Below, piece after piece: positions 17,766 to 26,472 of a stretch of 38,793 nt of DNA. The translations under genes were made by a program, and so were the position numbers. The stretch comes from Acidimicrobiaceae bacterium (lineage in GTDB: Bacteria; Actinomycetota; Acidimicrobiia; Acidimicrobiales; Ilumatobacteraceae), in the NCBI GenBank assembly GCA_002698945.1, contig NZZV01000056.1:1-38793 (forward strand). Reading direction: 5' to 3'. Numbering within the stretch: position 1 is the stretch's first letter; each line of letters starts with the position of its first letter. The notes under the pieces were generated by a model. It saw nothing but the letters and a program-made list of their open reading frames with translations. It made no database searches and was not told the DNA's origin.

Positions 17766-18873
17766 GGCTGCGAACGGTACCGTCGTGAGGGTGAGCAACG
17801 AGCGCATCCACTTGGTGGTCGTGTTCGGCGGGCAGTCGGCCGAACACGACGTGAGCTGCACGACCGCTGCGCACGTGCTCGCCGCCGCCGACCCCGACAA
17901 GTACCGCATCACCCCGGTCGGCATCTCGACTGACGGCCAGTGGGCGATCGCCACCGAAGCGGCTGCGGCCTTGCGCTCCGGACCGCAGGCGTTGCCGAGT
18001 CGGCTCGATCCCCGTGGTGACACCCTGTCGCCGACGACGATGCTGGGCGAGGCCTCCGACCTTCCGGAGCGCACGGTGGTGTTGCCGCTGCTCCACGGCC
18101 CGATGGGCGAGGACGGCACGGTGCAGGGCATGCTCGAACTCGCGAACGTCGCCTACGCCGGAGCCGGCGTGCTCGGGTCGGCGGTCGCCATGGACAAGGC
18201 GATGGCCAAGCAGGTGCTCACCGCGGCCGGTATCGCCCAGGCCCGCTATCGGGCGTTCGCCGAGCACCAGATCACCCCGGGCTTGCCCGCAGAGTTGGCC
18301 GACGAACTGGGCCTTCCGTGCTTCGTCAAGCCGGCCAACATGGGTTCGTCGGTGGGCGTCACCAAGGCCAAGACGGTCGACGAGCTCAGCGATGCGATCG
18401 ACTACGCCCTGACCTACGACGAGTGGATCGTCGTCGAAGAGGGCATCGTCGGTCGTGAGATCGAGGTGGCCGTGATCGGCAACGACGATCCGTTCGTGTC
18501 GCTCCCGGGCGAAATCCTGCCCGGCGACGAGTTCTACAGCTACGACGACAAGTACGTGAACGACGCGTCGTCCGGCGTCATCCCCGCGCCGCTCACGCCC
18601 GACCAGACCGCCGACGTGCAGGCGCAGGCACTCGCCGCGTTCCGGGCACTGCGGTGCGAGGGCCTCGCCCGCTGCGACTTCTTCCTCGAGGAATCGGGAG
18701 CGGCGCGTGGCTTCCTCTGCAACGAGGTCAACACGATGCCCGGCTTCACGCCGATCTCGATGTTCCCCAAGATGCTGATCGCCAGCGGCATGTCGTATCC
18801 CGAGATCATCGACCGTCTCGTCGAGTTGGCGCTCGAACGCCACAGCCGTCGCCGCCGCAACACCAAGCACTGA
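17764..18873 (+). CDS. ddl: D-alanine--D-alanine ligase
   Basis: A 369-residue ATP-grasp enzyme. VVVFGGQSAEHDVSCTTAAHV is the N-terminal signature. LHGPMGEDGTVQGMLEL, CFVKPANMGSSVGVTKAK, EIEVAVIGN and CNEVNTMPGFTPISMFPKM are the substrate- and Mg-ATP-binding motifs. It joins two D-Ala. Three starts are possible: ATG 17764, GTG 17785 and GTG 17791 (VSNERIHLVVVFGG, which places the domain closest to the start). The ATG would overlap the murF start codon on the other strand. The 3' end is 7 bp from the convergent DUF305 gene. Confidence 0.93.
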   Translation: MAANGTVVRVSNERIHLVVVFGGQSAEHDVSCTTAAHVLAAADPDKYRITPVGISTDGQWAIATEAAAALRSGPQALPSRLDPRGDTLSPTTMLGEASDLPERTVVLPLLHGPMGEDGTVQGMLELANVAYAGAGVLGSAVAMDKAMAKQVLTAAGIAQARYRAFAEHQITPGLPAELADELGLPCFVKPANMGSSVGVTKAKTVDELSDAIDYALTYDEWIVVEEGIVGREIEVAVIGNDDPFVSLPGEILPGDEFYSYDDKYVNDASSGVIPAPLTPDQTADVQAQALAAFRALRCEGLARCDFFLEESGAARGFLCNEVNTMPGFTPISMFPKMLIASGMSYPEIIDRLVELALERHSRRRRNTKH

Positions 18874-18880
18874 CGCAGCG

Positions 18881-19552
18881 TTATCCGAGCTCGGCGATCA
18901 TCGCCTCCATCTGGTCGATCTGCACACCCTGCGCCGTCAGCATGTCGGTCGCCCAGAACTCCAGCGTCGTGTCGCTGCCGTGGACGAGCACGTCGGTGAG
19001 CATCGTCAATGCCCCCTCGTGATGGTCGATCATCAACTGCAGATATTGCCGATCGAAGCCCGTTCCTGACGCACCGGTGAGGGCATCGAGCTCCTCCGGG
19101 GTCGCCATCCCCATCTGCTCGACCATCATCGGCATCTGGAGCATCATCTCGTACGCCGCCTCGGCGTCGGTCACCTCGAGACCGTTCCAGGTCTGCCAGT
19201 TCTGCATCATGCCGATCTCGACCTCTTGTTCGACCCCGATGCGCTCCGCGAGGGCCAGCACGGTCGCGTCGCCGGCGCGTCCCGGGGCCAGATCGCTCAT
19301 GACCGTCGCCTGGAAGTGGTGCGGGATCATCATGGCGACGAAGTCCGCATCGGCGTCGTTGTAGCTCCCGTCGGGCGGCGACGCGACGGTCGTGGTGGTG
19401 TTCGCGGTGATGGTGGTCGTCGTCGGGTCCTTCGGCTTCTTGCCGCCACCCTTGTCCGGCGGTGGCCCGGCACTCGCGACGGCTGCGACGGCGACGGCGG
19501 ACAGCACCACGACGACCACCGACGCTCGGCGGAACCTCTTGTCGAATCTCAT
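18881..19552 (-). CDS. Exported DUF305-family protein
   Basis: The protein has 223 residues with a signal peptide (residues 1-28, VVVVVLSAVAVAAVASAGP) and a Lys/Pro/Thr-rich linker to about 60. The rest has two helical halves with MMIPHHFQATVMSD and MIDHHEGALTMLTD, the paired His-rich motifs of DUF305, a ferritin-like helical family sometimes linked to metals. Many Met residues (MLQMPMMVEQMGM) add possible soft-metal binding; this is inference. ATG 19552 has a good SD (AGGAGG). It follows the LVIVD gene by 83 bp on the same strand and is probably co-transcribed. Confidence 0.87.
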   Translation of the reverse strand: MRFDKRFRRASVVVVVLSAVAVAAVASAGPPPDKGGGKKPKDPTTTTITANTTTTVASPPDGSYNDADADFVAMMIPHHFQATVMSDLAPGRAGDATVLALAERIGVEQEVEIGMMQNWQTWNGLEVTDAEAAYEMMLQMPMMVEQMGMATPEELDALTGASGTGFDRQYLQLMIDHHEGALTMLTDVLVHGSDTTLEFWATDMLTAQGVQIDQMEAMIAELG

Positions 19553-19635
19553 CGCATCCTCCTACGAGTGCACAGCGAGTGGTGGTGGGCGATGCGATCC
19601 GTCCTCCGCAGCGAGAACGGATCGCGAGACCCGCC

Positions 19636-21033
19636 TCAGTCCTTCAGCCGATACTGCGTCTGGGCGTTGAAGTGATCCTGCTTGACCCGGTTGGCGCTGC
19701 TGACGCCCTCGGTGCCGGTCAGCCGGAGGACGTCGAGCCCGAGCGTGATGTCGCTCGAGTAGATGTAGCCGTTGTACCAGTACGCCGACCAGCTGCCGCC
19801 GAGCGCCGGCGGGTCGAGCGCACCCCGATCGAACCAGGCGATCTCGAACGGGTTGGCCGGATCGGTGAAGTCCATCACCAACACGCCGCCCTGGTACCAC
19901 GACTGCACCATGAGGTCGCGATCGTTGGATGGGACGATCGACCCGTTGTGTGCGACACAGTTCTCGGTGTTGGCCTGGTGGCGCGGGATCTTGAAGTAGC
20001 TCTGGAACTCGAGCGTCCGGTCGTCGCCCTCACCGACGATCGTGAAGATCGCGTTGGCGCCCCGTTCGGGACCGACCGCCTCGTTGCAGGTGGCTCCGCC
20101 TCCGCCGCCGAGTTCGTCGGTGAACACGACCTTCGTCGCGTCGTTGCTGAACGTCGCCGAGTGCCAGAACGCGAAGTTCGTGTCCGTAACGCTGGTGATC
20201 ACGTACGGCGCCACGGGATCGGAGATGTCCATCAGGACGCCCTCGCCCATGCAGGCCCCGGCGGCGAGATCGAGTTCGGGGTAGACGGTGATGTCGTGGC
20301 ACCCGGCCGTGCGCGAGATCGCCCCTCCGTCGGGGAACAACACCGCCTTGTTCACCACCGATGCCGACGCCGGGTCGTCGATGGGTACCTCGACGATGGA
20401 GATCGCGTCGTGCGGAGGCTGACAATTCGGGAACGCCGCGTTGGGTCCGTACGAGGAGATGTAGAGGTACACCACGTCGTCGGTCGCACCGGGCACGAGG
20501 GTGTGGGTGTGCGACCCACAGTCGGTGCGCACGGTGGCGACCTGTTGCGCGTTGGTGGGATCGCTGATGTCGACGATCCGGATGCCCTCCCAACCGTCGG
20601 GGTTGGCGGTGGAGGTGCCACTGCTCTGGCACGAGTCATCGGTCCGAGCCGCGTCGACCGACATGAACACCAGCGAGCCGTCGGGGCTGACCGACGGGTC
20701 GCCCTGACCGCCCGGGCAGGCGAACTGGCCGACCAACGTCGTCTTCTGCGGGTGCTTGATGTCGTAGAAGTTGAGACCCCCATACGTGCCTTGGATCGCG
20801 AGGTCGCCGTAAAAGGCGAGGTCGCTCTGGAACACGCCGTCGTTGACGCCCTGCCGAGGGACGTTCACGACGAGGTCGAGGTTCGGCGTGCTCGCCTCGG
20901 TCCCTGATGGGAGCGGCTCGTCAGCTTGTGCCGACGTCGGACTGCCGTACACGACCTGGCTGAGCACGAGCGCTCCGATGAGAGCGGCCGCCACGGCACC
21001 GCGCCGCGTCCGCCTACGAGTAGCAACGATCAT
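19636..21033 (-). CDS. Exported LVIVD-repeat (beta-propeller-like) protein
   Basis: A 465-residue exported protein starting at ATG 21033 behind GGGAAGG. Signal peptide residues 1-36 end near SPTSAQA. The mature part has repeated beta-strand motifs IRIVDISDPTNAQQVATV, LMDISDPVAPYVITSV, LVMDFTDPANPFEIAWF and GLNFYDIKHPQKTTLV, the LVIVD repeat type that builds a propeller-like surface. A Gly-rich loop GGGGGATC and several cysteines are also present. The ligand is unknown. Longer frame upstream to 21093 lacks a signal-like start. It is divergent from the ATC-hydrolase gene. Confidence 0.85.
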   Translation of the reverse strand: MIVATRRRTRRGAVAAALIGALVLSQVVYGSPTSAQADEPLPSGTEASTPNLDLVVNVPRQGVNDGVFQSDLAFYGDLAIQGTYGGLNFYDIKHPQKTTLVGQFACPGGQGDPSVSPDGSLVFMSVDAARTDDSCQSSGTSTANPDGWEGIRIVDISDPTNAQQVATVRTDCGSHTHTLVPGATDDVVYLYISSYGPNAAFPNCQPPHDAISIVEVPIDDPASASVVNKAVLFPDGGAISRTAGCHDITVYPELDLAAGACMGEGVLMDISDPVAPYVITSVTDTNFAFWHSATFSNDATKVVFTDELGGGGGATCNEAVGPERGANAIFTIVGEGDDRTLEFQSYFKIPRHQANTENCVAHNGSIVPSNDRDLMVQSWYQGGVLVMDFTDPANPFEIAWFDRGALDPPALGGSWSAYWYNGYIYSSDITLGLDVLRLTGTEGVSSANRVKQDHFNAQTQYRLKD

Positions 21034-21240
21034 CACGTCACCTTCCCTGTGGTGAGTTCGTGCGGCACTTCCCCATCGGATCTCGACGGGCACGTCCGAC
21101 GAGACCGTCTCATCCTTGCCACGCGGTGTGTCCAGCCGACCTCAATTCGCGTCAGGGCCGGTTGCCGTCCTGCACAAGACACTGCCGCGTCGCGGTTATC
21201 ACAGCCGGCGCCGTGCCTCGAGCGGGCGTATGGTGACGGG

Positions 21241-21747
21241 ATGACGTTCGAGCGGCCGGTCGACCAGCTCAACGAGGTCGGCGTCCTGAATCGCCGCGAG
21301 ATCGAAGCTCGCATCGTCGCTCCCCTGCTCGAGCGACTCGCTGACCGCTTCGGCCCAGACGTCTACGAGACCACTCGCGAGGTGATCGTCGACATCGCAC
21401 GTGCCCAGGGCTCGGACCTGGCTGCGGTCGTCGGCGACACGACGCTGCCCGCATTTGCATCCGCACTGGGCGCCTGGTCGGCCGACGGGGCACTCGAGAC
21501 CGAGGTACGCGAGCTCTCCGACGAGGTGTTCGCGTTCGACGTCACCCGCTGCCGCTATGCCGAGATGTACCGCGCCCTCGGGTTGGCCGATCTCGGTGCG
21601 ACGATGTCGTGCAATCGTGACGGCTCCCTGATCGAGGGATTCAACCCCGACGTCGTGTTCACCCGGACCCGAACGATCATGGCGGGCGACGACCATTGCG
21701 ACTTCCGATTCGAACTACCGGCCACGCCGGTCGAGATCCGAACGTGA
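21241..21747 (+). CDS. L-2-amino-thiazoline-4-carboxylic acid hydrolase family protein
   Basis: A 168-residue protein. The C-terminal half matches the ATC-hydrolase family pattern: FAFDVTRCRYAEMYRALGLADLGATMSCNRDGSLIEGFNPDVVFTRTRTIMAGDDHCDFRFEL. Members can hydrolyse a thiazoline ring en route to cysteine, but most are uncharacterised, so the reaction is not asserted. Start ATG 21241 lies at the domain-appropriate distance. The stop overlaps the next gene start by GTGA, so the two are translationally coupled. Confidence 0.8.
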   Translation: MTFERPVDQLNEVGVLNRREIEARIVAPLLERLADRFGPDVYETTREVIVDIARAQGSDLAAVVGDTTLPAFASALGAWSADGALETEVRELSDEVFAFDVTRCRYAEMYRALGLADLGATMSCNRDGSLIEGFNPDVVFTRTRTIMAGDDHCDFRFELPATPVEIRT

Positions 21748-22154
21748 CCAGGTCTCGCCGGCTGGGGCCGTTCGCCCGACTCGGGATCGGCGGGTTGCTC
21801 GCGTCGGTCGGACTCACCGGGGTACTCGCGGCGTGCGGTGACGACGACCGTCCGTCCGATGCGGCGTGGAGCGCTATCTGGGATGGCGAGCGGGCGCTCG
21901 TGCCGACCGAGGCCGAGTTCGTCGTCGGGGGACGCGAGTTGTGCGACCAGTTGGTCGGGCTGTATCGCGAACGCTTCGACGATCTGACGCCGACACCGTC
22001 GGAGGGGCTCGACGACGCCGTCGCGGCATGGTCCGATCAGGCCGAGCAGATCGCGTTCGACTGCCCGGACGACCCCGACGTCGTGGCGACCGAGTACGAG
22101 GCGTTGCGCCGCCTCGAAGCCGAGGTCGACGCCGGATCGGGTGCCGGCGGCTGA
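21744..22154 (+). CDS. Small lipoprotein, unknown function
   Basis: A 136-residue protein starting at GTG 21744, which overlaps the previous stop. A lipoprotein signal with basic start and hydrophobic core ends in LAAC (Cys31). The mature part is acidic and helical, with conserved-looking Cys residues (GGRELCDQLV, AFDCPDDPDVV). No family is recognised. Coupling suggests it works with the ATC-hydrolase-family protein, though one is predicted cytoplasmic and the other membrane-anchored. It is convergent with the TetR gene. Confidence 0.65.
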   Translation: MTRSRRLGPFARLGIGGLLASVGLTGVLAACGDDDRPSDAAWSAIWDGERALVPTEAEFVVGGRELCDQLVGLYRERFDDLTPTPSEGLDDAVAAWSDQAEQIAFDCPDDPDVVATEYEALRRLEAEVDAGSGAGG

Positions 22155-22196
22155 TCGGCAGACGGATCGACGAGCCGCCGGGTCGAACTCGGCTCC

Positions 22197-22796
22197 TCAG
22201 CTCGTCGGCGACAGCGCCGATCGCAGGAACGCTCGCAACTCGTCGCGCAACCGCCGCAGGCCCGCCAGATCCGGACGCCAGCCGACCGCACGCAACACCT
22301 CGGGTTCGGTGGCGATGCCGGTGACCGTGGCGTACGCCAACCCGGCGATCAGGCCGGGGTCGCCACGGCGCAGCCGTCCCTTGTCCATCTCGAGCGCCAG
22401 ATACTCGATGCCGCGCTCGACGAGCGGCTGCACGTGGCGTCGGAGGCGGTCGGCACGAGCGTCGGGCAGTCGGCTCACCTCCCGGACGAGGCCGAGCAAC
22501 GCCGGCCGACGCACGGCCGGCCGGAACACGGCCTCGATGACCGCGTCGACGCGATCGAGCGGGTCGTCGTCCGCCGACCGGATCGCCGCCTCGATCGCGA
22601 GGTGCAGCTCGGCCGCGACCGCCTCGAGGACGGCGTCGACCAGTTCGTCCTTGGACGGGAACCAGTACAGGACCGTCTGCTTCCGCACGCCGACGGCGCG
22701 GGCGATCTCGTCGAGCGAGACCGCATCGACGCCGCGCCGGCCGAACAGGTCGATCGCGGCGTCGAGAATGCGTTGGCGTGTCGGTGTGACGGTCAT
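22197..22796 (-). CDS. TetR-family transcriptional repressor
   Basis: A 199-residue protein. The N-terminal helix-turn-helix (RQRILDAAIDLFGRRGVDAVSLDEIARAVGVRKQTVLYWFPSKDELV, residues 7-52) is typical TetR. The C-terminal helical ligand domain (about 60-199) is not specific enough to name an effector; for a lipid operon neighbour an acyl-CoA or fatty acid is a reasonable inference. It is divergent from the acyl-reductase operon, and a palindrome in between is the likely operator, so it probably represses that operon and itself. Confidence 0.92.
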   Translation of the reverse strand: MTVTPTRQRILDAAIDLFGRRGVDAVSLDEIARAVGVRKQTVLYWFPSKDELVDAVLEAVAAELHLAIEAAIRSADDDPLDRVDAVIEAVFRPAVRRPALLGLVREVSRLPDARADRLRRHVQPLVERGIEYLALEMDKGRLRRGDPGLIAGLAYATVTGIATEPEVLRAVGWRPDLAGLRRLRDELRAFLRSALSPTS

Positions 22797-22860
22797 CTGG
22801 TCGTTCCTCGTCTCGATCCTCTCGTCGATGGCGGCTCGGTGCGGAACGTGCGGACCACCA

Positions 22861-22889
22861 TTGAAGAAGTCTCTACCAAGTGGTAGACA
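22861..22889 (+). promoter_or_regulatory. Predicted promoter of the acyl-reductase operon
   Basis: A TTGAAG hexamer (22861-22866) and TAGACA hexamer (22884-22889) are 17 bp apart, matching a sigma-70-type promoter. Transcription would begin near 22896-22898, at the GTG of the reductase, so a leaderless transcript is likely. Confidence 0.5.
22872..22887. promoter_or_regulatory. Candidate TetR operator
   Basis: TCTACCA (22872-22878), AG, TGGTAGA (22881-22887) is a perfect inverted repeat with a two-base centre. It lies between the predicted -35 and -10 hexamers of the reductase promoter and 75 bp from the divergent TetR start. Position and symmetry fit repression by steric block. Confidence 0.6.
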
Positions 22890-22897
22890 GTGCCATT

Positions 22898-25282
22898 GTG
22901 ATCGCCGAATCGCTCGCTGGCAAGCGCATCGCCATCACCGGCTCGACCGGATTCGTCGGCACCGCGCTCGTCGAACGAATCCTGCGCAGCGTGCCCGACT
23001 GCGACCTCGTCCTGCTCGTCCGCGACGGCAAGCGCACCAAGGCCGCCAAACGGGTCGAGAAGGAACTGCTCCGCAACGACGCCTTCGACCGACTCCGCGA
23101 GCAGTACAACGCCCCCGGGTCGAGCGAGTCGTTCGCGGAGATGACGGCCCGTCGGATCACGACGATCGCCGGCGACGTGTCGAGCGACGGACTCGGACTG
23201 AGTGACGACGACCGCCGCACCTTCTCGACCGCCGACGTCGTCATCCACTCCGCAGCGACGGTGTCGTTCGACTCACCGCTCGATCGGGCCGTCGAGATCA
23301 ACCTGCTCGGACCGGTCCGCATCGCGGAGTTGTGCCACGCCCTCGGGATCACGCCCCACCTCGTGGCCGTCAGCACCTGCTACGTGGCCGGCAACCGACG
23401 CGGCAACGCGCCCGAGGTCCTGGTCAGTGAGGGTCCGTTCGACATCGGCCTGTCGTGGAAAGCCGAGGTGGCCGCGGCGCGCCGACTCCGAAGCGACAAC
23501 GACGCCCTCAGTCGTCAGCCCGACCAACTGGCGCGCTTCCGCAAGGAAGCCCGTAACGAGCTCGGCGCCGCTGGTGCACCGGCGCTCGCCGCCAAGACCG
23601 AGCAAATTCGCGAGCGTTGGGTTCGCGACCAGCTCGTCGAGGCGGGCCGGTCACGCGCCGCCAGCGTCGGCTGGCCCGATGCCTACGCCTTCACCAAAGC
23701 ACTCGGCGAACAAGCCCTCACCGACACGGTTGCCGAACATGGCGGCGATGTGCCCGTGTCGATCGTGCGGCCCTCGATCATCGAGTCGGCGTGGGCCGAG
23801 CCCCACCCGGGCTGGATCCGCGGCTTCCGCATGGCCGAACCGGTCATCCTGTCCTACGCCAAGGGTCTCCTGAGCCAATTCCCCGGTGTGCCCGAGGGCA
23901 CGATCGACGTCATCCCGGTCGACATCGTGGTGAGCGCCATCATCGCCGTCGCCGCCGTCGGCCCCGAGGCCGCGCCGCCGATCACCCAGGTCGCCTCCGG
24001 CGGCATCAACCCGCTCACCTACCGCATGCTCATCGACTACGTGAGCACCTGGTTCGGCGAGCATCCGCTGTACGACCCGAAGGGGCAGCCGATCGTGCTC
24101 CCCGAGTGGCGCTTCCCCGGACGCGGCAAGGTCGAAGGCGAGCTGCGTCGGGCCAACCGGGTGCTCGGGTGGAGCGAGAAGACGCTCCAAGCACTGCCAC
24201 TGCGCGGGAAGCAGGCCGAGCTCGCAGCGACGATCGAGTCGCGCCGGGCCGAGGTCGAGGCCGCCACCCAGTACGTCGAGCTGTACGGCCTCTACACCGA
24301 GTGTGAGGCGATCTACCAGGTCGACAACCTGCTCGCCGTCGACCGCCTGCTCGACGACGTCGACCACGAGGTGTTCCAACTCGACCCGCGCATCGTCGAC
24401 TGGCACCACTACGCGACCAACATCCACCTGCCGGCGATCGTGCAGCACGCACGCGTCAAAACGACGCCGGGCAAGTCGCGATCGACCGACCGCATGGTGC
24501 GACTCCGCAAGCAGGTGCTCGACCCGAAGCGCCACGTCGCCGCATTCGACCTCGAGAACACACTGATCGCGTCGAACGTCGTCGAGAGCTACTCGTTCCT
24601 CGCGACCCGCCGGCTCAACACGCCGGAACGGATCCGATACGTCCTCCGCACCCTGTCGGAGGCCCCCGGGCTGCTCCGGATGGACCGCCGCGACCGCACC
24701 GACTTCCTGCGCCACTTCTACCGCCGCTACGAGGACGCGCCGATCGAGCAGATCGAGCTCGACGTCCAGGCGATGATGCACGAGCTGATCCTCACCAAGA
24801 GCTTCCCCGAGGGGATGCGCCGGGTCCGCGACCACCGCGCCGCCGGCCACCGCACCGTGCTGATCACCGGTGCGCTGGAGTTCAACGTCGCGCCGCTGAA
24901 GCCGCTGTTCGACGAGATCATCGCCGCCGAGATGACGACGACCGCCGACGGTCGCTACACCGGCGAGATGAAGTCGGTGCCGCCCACCGGCGAGACACGC
25001 GCCCAGCTGCTGTCCGACTATTGCGACGCCGAAGGGTTCCGCCTCGACGAGTGCGTCGCCTACGCCGACTCGTCGTCGGACCTGCCCCTCTTCGAGGCGG
25101 TCGGCTTTCCCGTCGCCGTCAATCCCGAGACGCGGCTCGCCACGATCGCTCGCAAGCGCGGCTGGCTCGTCGAGCACTGGTCGAAGGCACAGGGAGCGCC
25201 GAAGCCGCTGCTGCCGATCGGCCCGATGCTGAACGACCGCGAGCGGCGACGCCGGTTCGTGTCGAGCGGAGGCGGCCGATGA
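22898..25282 (+). CDS. Fatty acyl-CoA reductase fused to HAD-IB phosphatase
   Basis: A fused protein of 794 residues (from GTG 22898; GTG 22880 is an alternative but lies within the operator). Residues about 1-450 are a thioester-reductase/fatty acyl reductase type SDR: TGSTGFVGTALVERIL (NADPH loop) and YAFTK (Tyr263, Lys267). This type reduces acyl-CoA to aldehyde or alcohol. Residues about 545-750 are a HAD-IB phosphatase: FDLENTL (nucleophile Asp551; the usual second Asp is Glu), LITGALEF, MKSVPPTG and ADSSSDLPLFEAVG. Fusion of these activities suggests a phosphorylated lipid intermediate. The ATGA overlap with the next gene shows operon coupling. Start assignment is uncertain. Confidence 0.88.
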   Translation: MIAESLAGKRIAITGSTGFVGTALVERILRSVPDCDLVLLVRDGKRTKAAKRVEKELLRNDAFDRLREQYNAPGSSESFAEMTARRITTIAGDVSSDGLGLSDDDRRTFSTADVVIHSAATVSFDSPLDRAVEINLLGPVRIAELCHALGITPHLVAVSTCYVAGNRRGNAPEVLVSEGPFDIGLSWKAEVAAARRLRSDNDALSRQPDQLARFRKEARNELGAAGAPALAAKTEQIRERWVRDQLVEAGRSRAASVGWPDAYAFTKALGEQALTDTVAEHGGDVPVSIVRPSIIESAWAEPHPGWIRGFRMAEPVILSYAKGLLSQFPGVPEGTIDVIPVDIVVSAIIAVAAVGPEAAPPITQVASGGINPLTYRMLIDYVSTWFGEHPLYDPKGQPIVLPEWRFPGRGKVEGELRRANRVLGWSEKTLQALPLRGKQAELAATIESRRAEVEAATQYVELYGLYTECEAIYQVDNLLAVDRLLDDVDHEVFQLDPRIVDWHHYATNIHLPAIVQHARVKTTPGKSRSTDRMVRLRKQVLDPKRHVAAFDLENTLIASNVVESYSFLATRRLNTPERIRYVLRTLSEAPGLLRMDRRDRTDFLRHFYRRYEDAPIEQIELDVQAMMHELILTKSFPEGMRRVRDHRAAGHRTVLITGALEFNVAPLKPLFDEIIAAEMTTTADGRYTGEMKSVPPTGETRAQLLSDYCDAEGFRLDECVAYADSSSDLPLFEAVGFPVAVNPETRLATIARKRGWLVEHWSKAQGAPKPLLPIGPMLNDRERRRRFVSSGGGR

Positions 25283-26463
25283 GGGCGCTCCAGATCCGGC
25301 GTTCGGCCGGCAAGTTCGGTCTCGCTCGGGTGGCGTCCGCCGTCGCCCCCGCCACGTCGGCGCGCATCGGACCGCTGGAGTACCGCTCGATCGACGACCC
25401 CGACTGTCCCGGCGACGGGTGGCATCGAGTGCACACACGGCTCGCCGGCATCTGCGGATCCGACCTGTCGCTCGTCGAGGGCCACGCCTCCACCTACTTC
25501 GACGACTACGTGAGCTTCCCGTTCGTGCCCGGCCACGAGGTCGTCGGCGAACTCGACGACGGGACGCGGGTCGTGCTCGAACCGGTCCTCGGGCACGAGG
25601 CGCGCGGCTTCGCTCCCCCGTTCGACGGTGCCGCACCCGGCGACGGAGATGACTACGCCCACCTCGCCACCGGCCACCTCGCGCCCGGCATCCAGACCGG
25701 CTTCTGCTGCTCGACCGGCGGCGGTTGGGCACCCTGGTTCTGGGCCCACGAATCGCAGCTGCATCGCATCGGCGACGACATGCCCGACGAGCGAGCGGTG
25801 CTCGTCGAGCCGATCGCCGGCGGCATCCACGCCGCGCTGCTCGCCGCGCCCACGCTCACCGACGTCGACGACCCGATCGTCGCCGTGCTCGGTGCCGGCA
25901 CCATGGGCCTCGCCGCGATCGCCGGACTGAAGCGGTACCTGCCGGACGCCCAGGTGATCGTCGGAGCTCGGTACCCACACCAGATCGCGCTCGCCGGCGC
26001 ACTCGGCGCCGACGAGGTCGTCCAGGCGAGCAAGCTCGACCGGGCCGTCCGTCGCTCCGCCGGCTGCCACATCATCGGCGGCGTGCTCAGCTCGGGCGCC
26101 CACGTGACGATCGACGCCGTCGGCAACAGCGGCTCAATCACCGACGCCCTGCGCATCACGCGGCCACGCGGACGGGTCGTCCTGCTCGGTATGCCGGCCG
26201 AGGTGCGGGTCGACCTGACCGGGCTCTGGCACCGCGAGACCGAACTCAAGGGTGCGTACACGTACGGCACCGAGACGCTGCCCGACGGCACCACCGCCCG
26301 CACCTTCGACCTGGCGTTCGCGACCGCGAACCACTACGAGGCCGAACGACTGCTGTCGGCCACGTACCGGCTCGACGCCCACGTCGACGCCCTCGCCCAC
26401 GCCGCCGAGGCCGGCCGCCGCGGCGCCGTGAAGATCGCCTTCGACCTCCGAGGAGACACCTGA
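25279..26463 (+). CDS. Zinc-type alcohol/polyol dehydrogenase (MDR superfamily)
   Basis: A 394-residue enzyme, starting within the previous stop (ATGA overlap). ICGSDLSLVEGHA, VPGHEVVGEL and a Rossmann AVLGAGTMGLAAIAGL are medium-chain dehydrogenase signatures; Cys and His-Glu for the catalytic zinc are present. The usual CxxCxxC structural-zinc lobe is replaced by a Gly/Asp-rich loop followed by CC, so it probably lacks that site. With the reductase it may interconvert long-chain alcohol and aldehyde, or act on another operon intermediate. The stop is followed immediately by the start of the repeat ORF. Confidence 0.85.
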   Translation: MRALQIRRSAGKFGLARVASAVAPATSARIGPLEYRSIDDPDCPGDGWHRVHTRLAGICGSDLSLVEGHASTYFDDYVSFPFVPGHEVVGELDDGTRVVLEPVLGHEARGFAPPFDGAAPGDGDDYAHLATGHLAPGIQTGFCCSTGGGWAPWFWAHESQLHRIGDDMPDERAVLVEPIAGGIHAALLAAPTLTDVDDPIVAVLGAGTMGLAAIAGLKRYLPDAQVIVGARYPHQIALAGALGADEVVQASKLDRAVRRSAGCHIIGGVLSSGAHVTIDAVGNSGSITDALRITRPRGRVVLLGMPAEVRVDLTGLWHRETELKGAYTYGTETLPDGTTARTFDLAFATANHYEAERLLSATYRLDAHVDALAHAAEAGRRGAVKIAFDLRGDT

Positions 26464-26472
26464 TCATGCCCC
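26441..26472 (+). repeat. Left direct repeat flanking the 230-bp insertion
   Basis: The sequence at 26445-26472 equals 26675-26702 base for base (28 bp); extended to 26441-26472 and 26671-26702 there is one mismatch. It holds the end of the dehydrogenase gene, the GAGGAG ribosome binding site, a stop and an ATG. The duplicated segment encloses the palindromic-repeat ORF. Confidence 0.9.
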
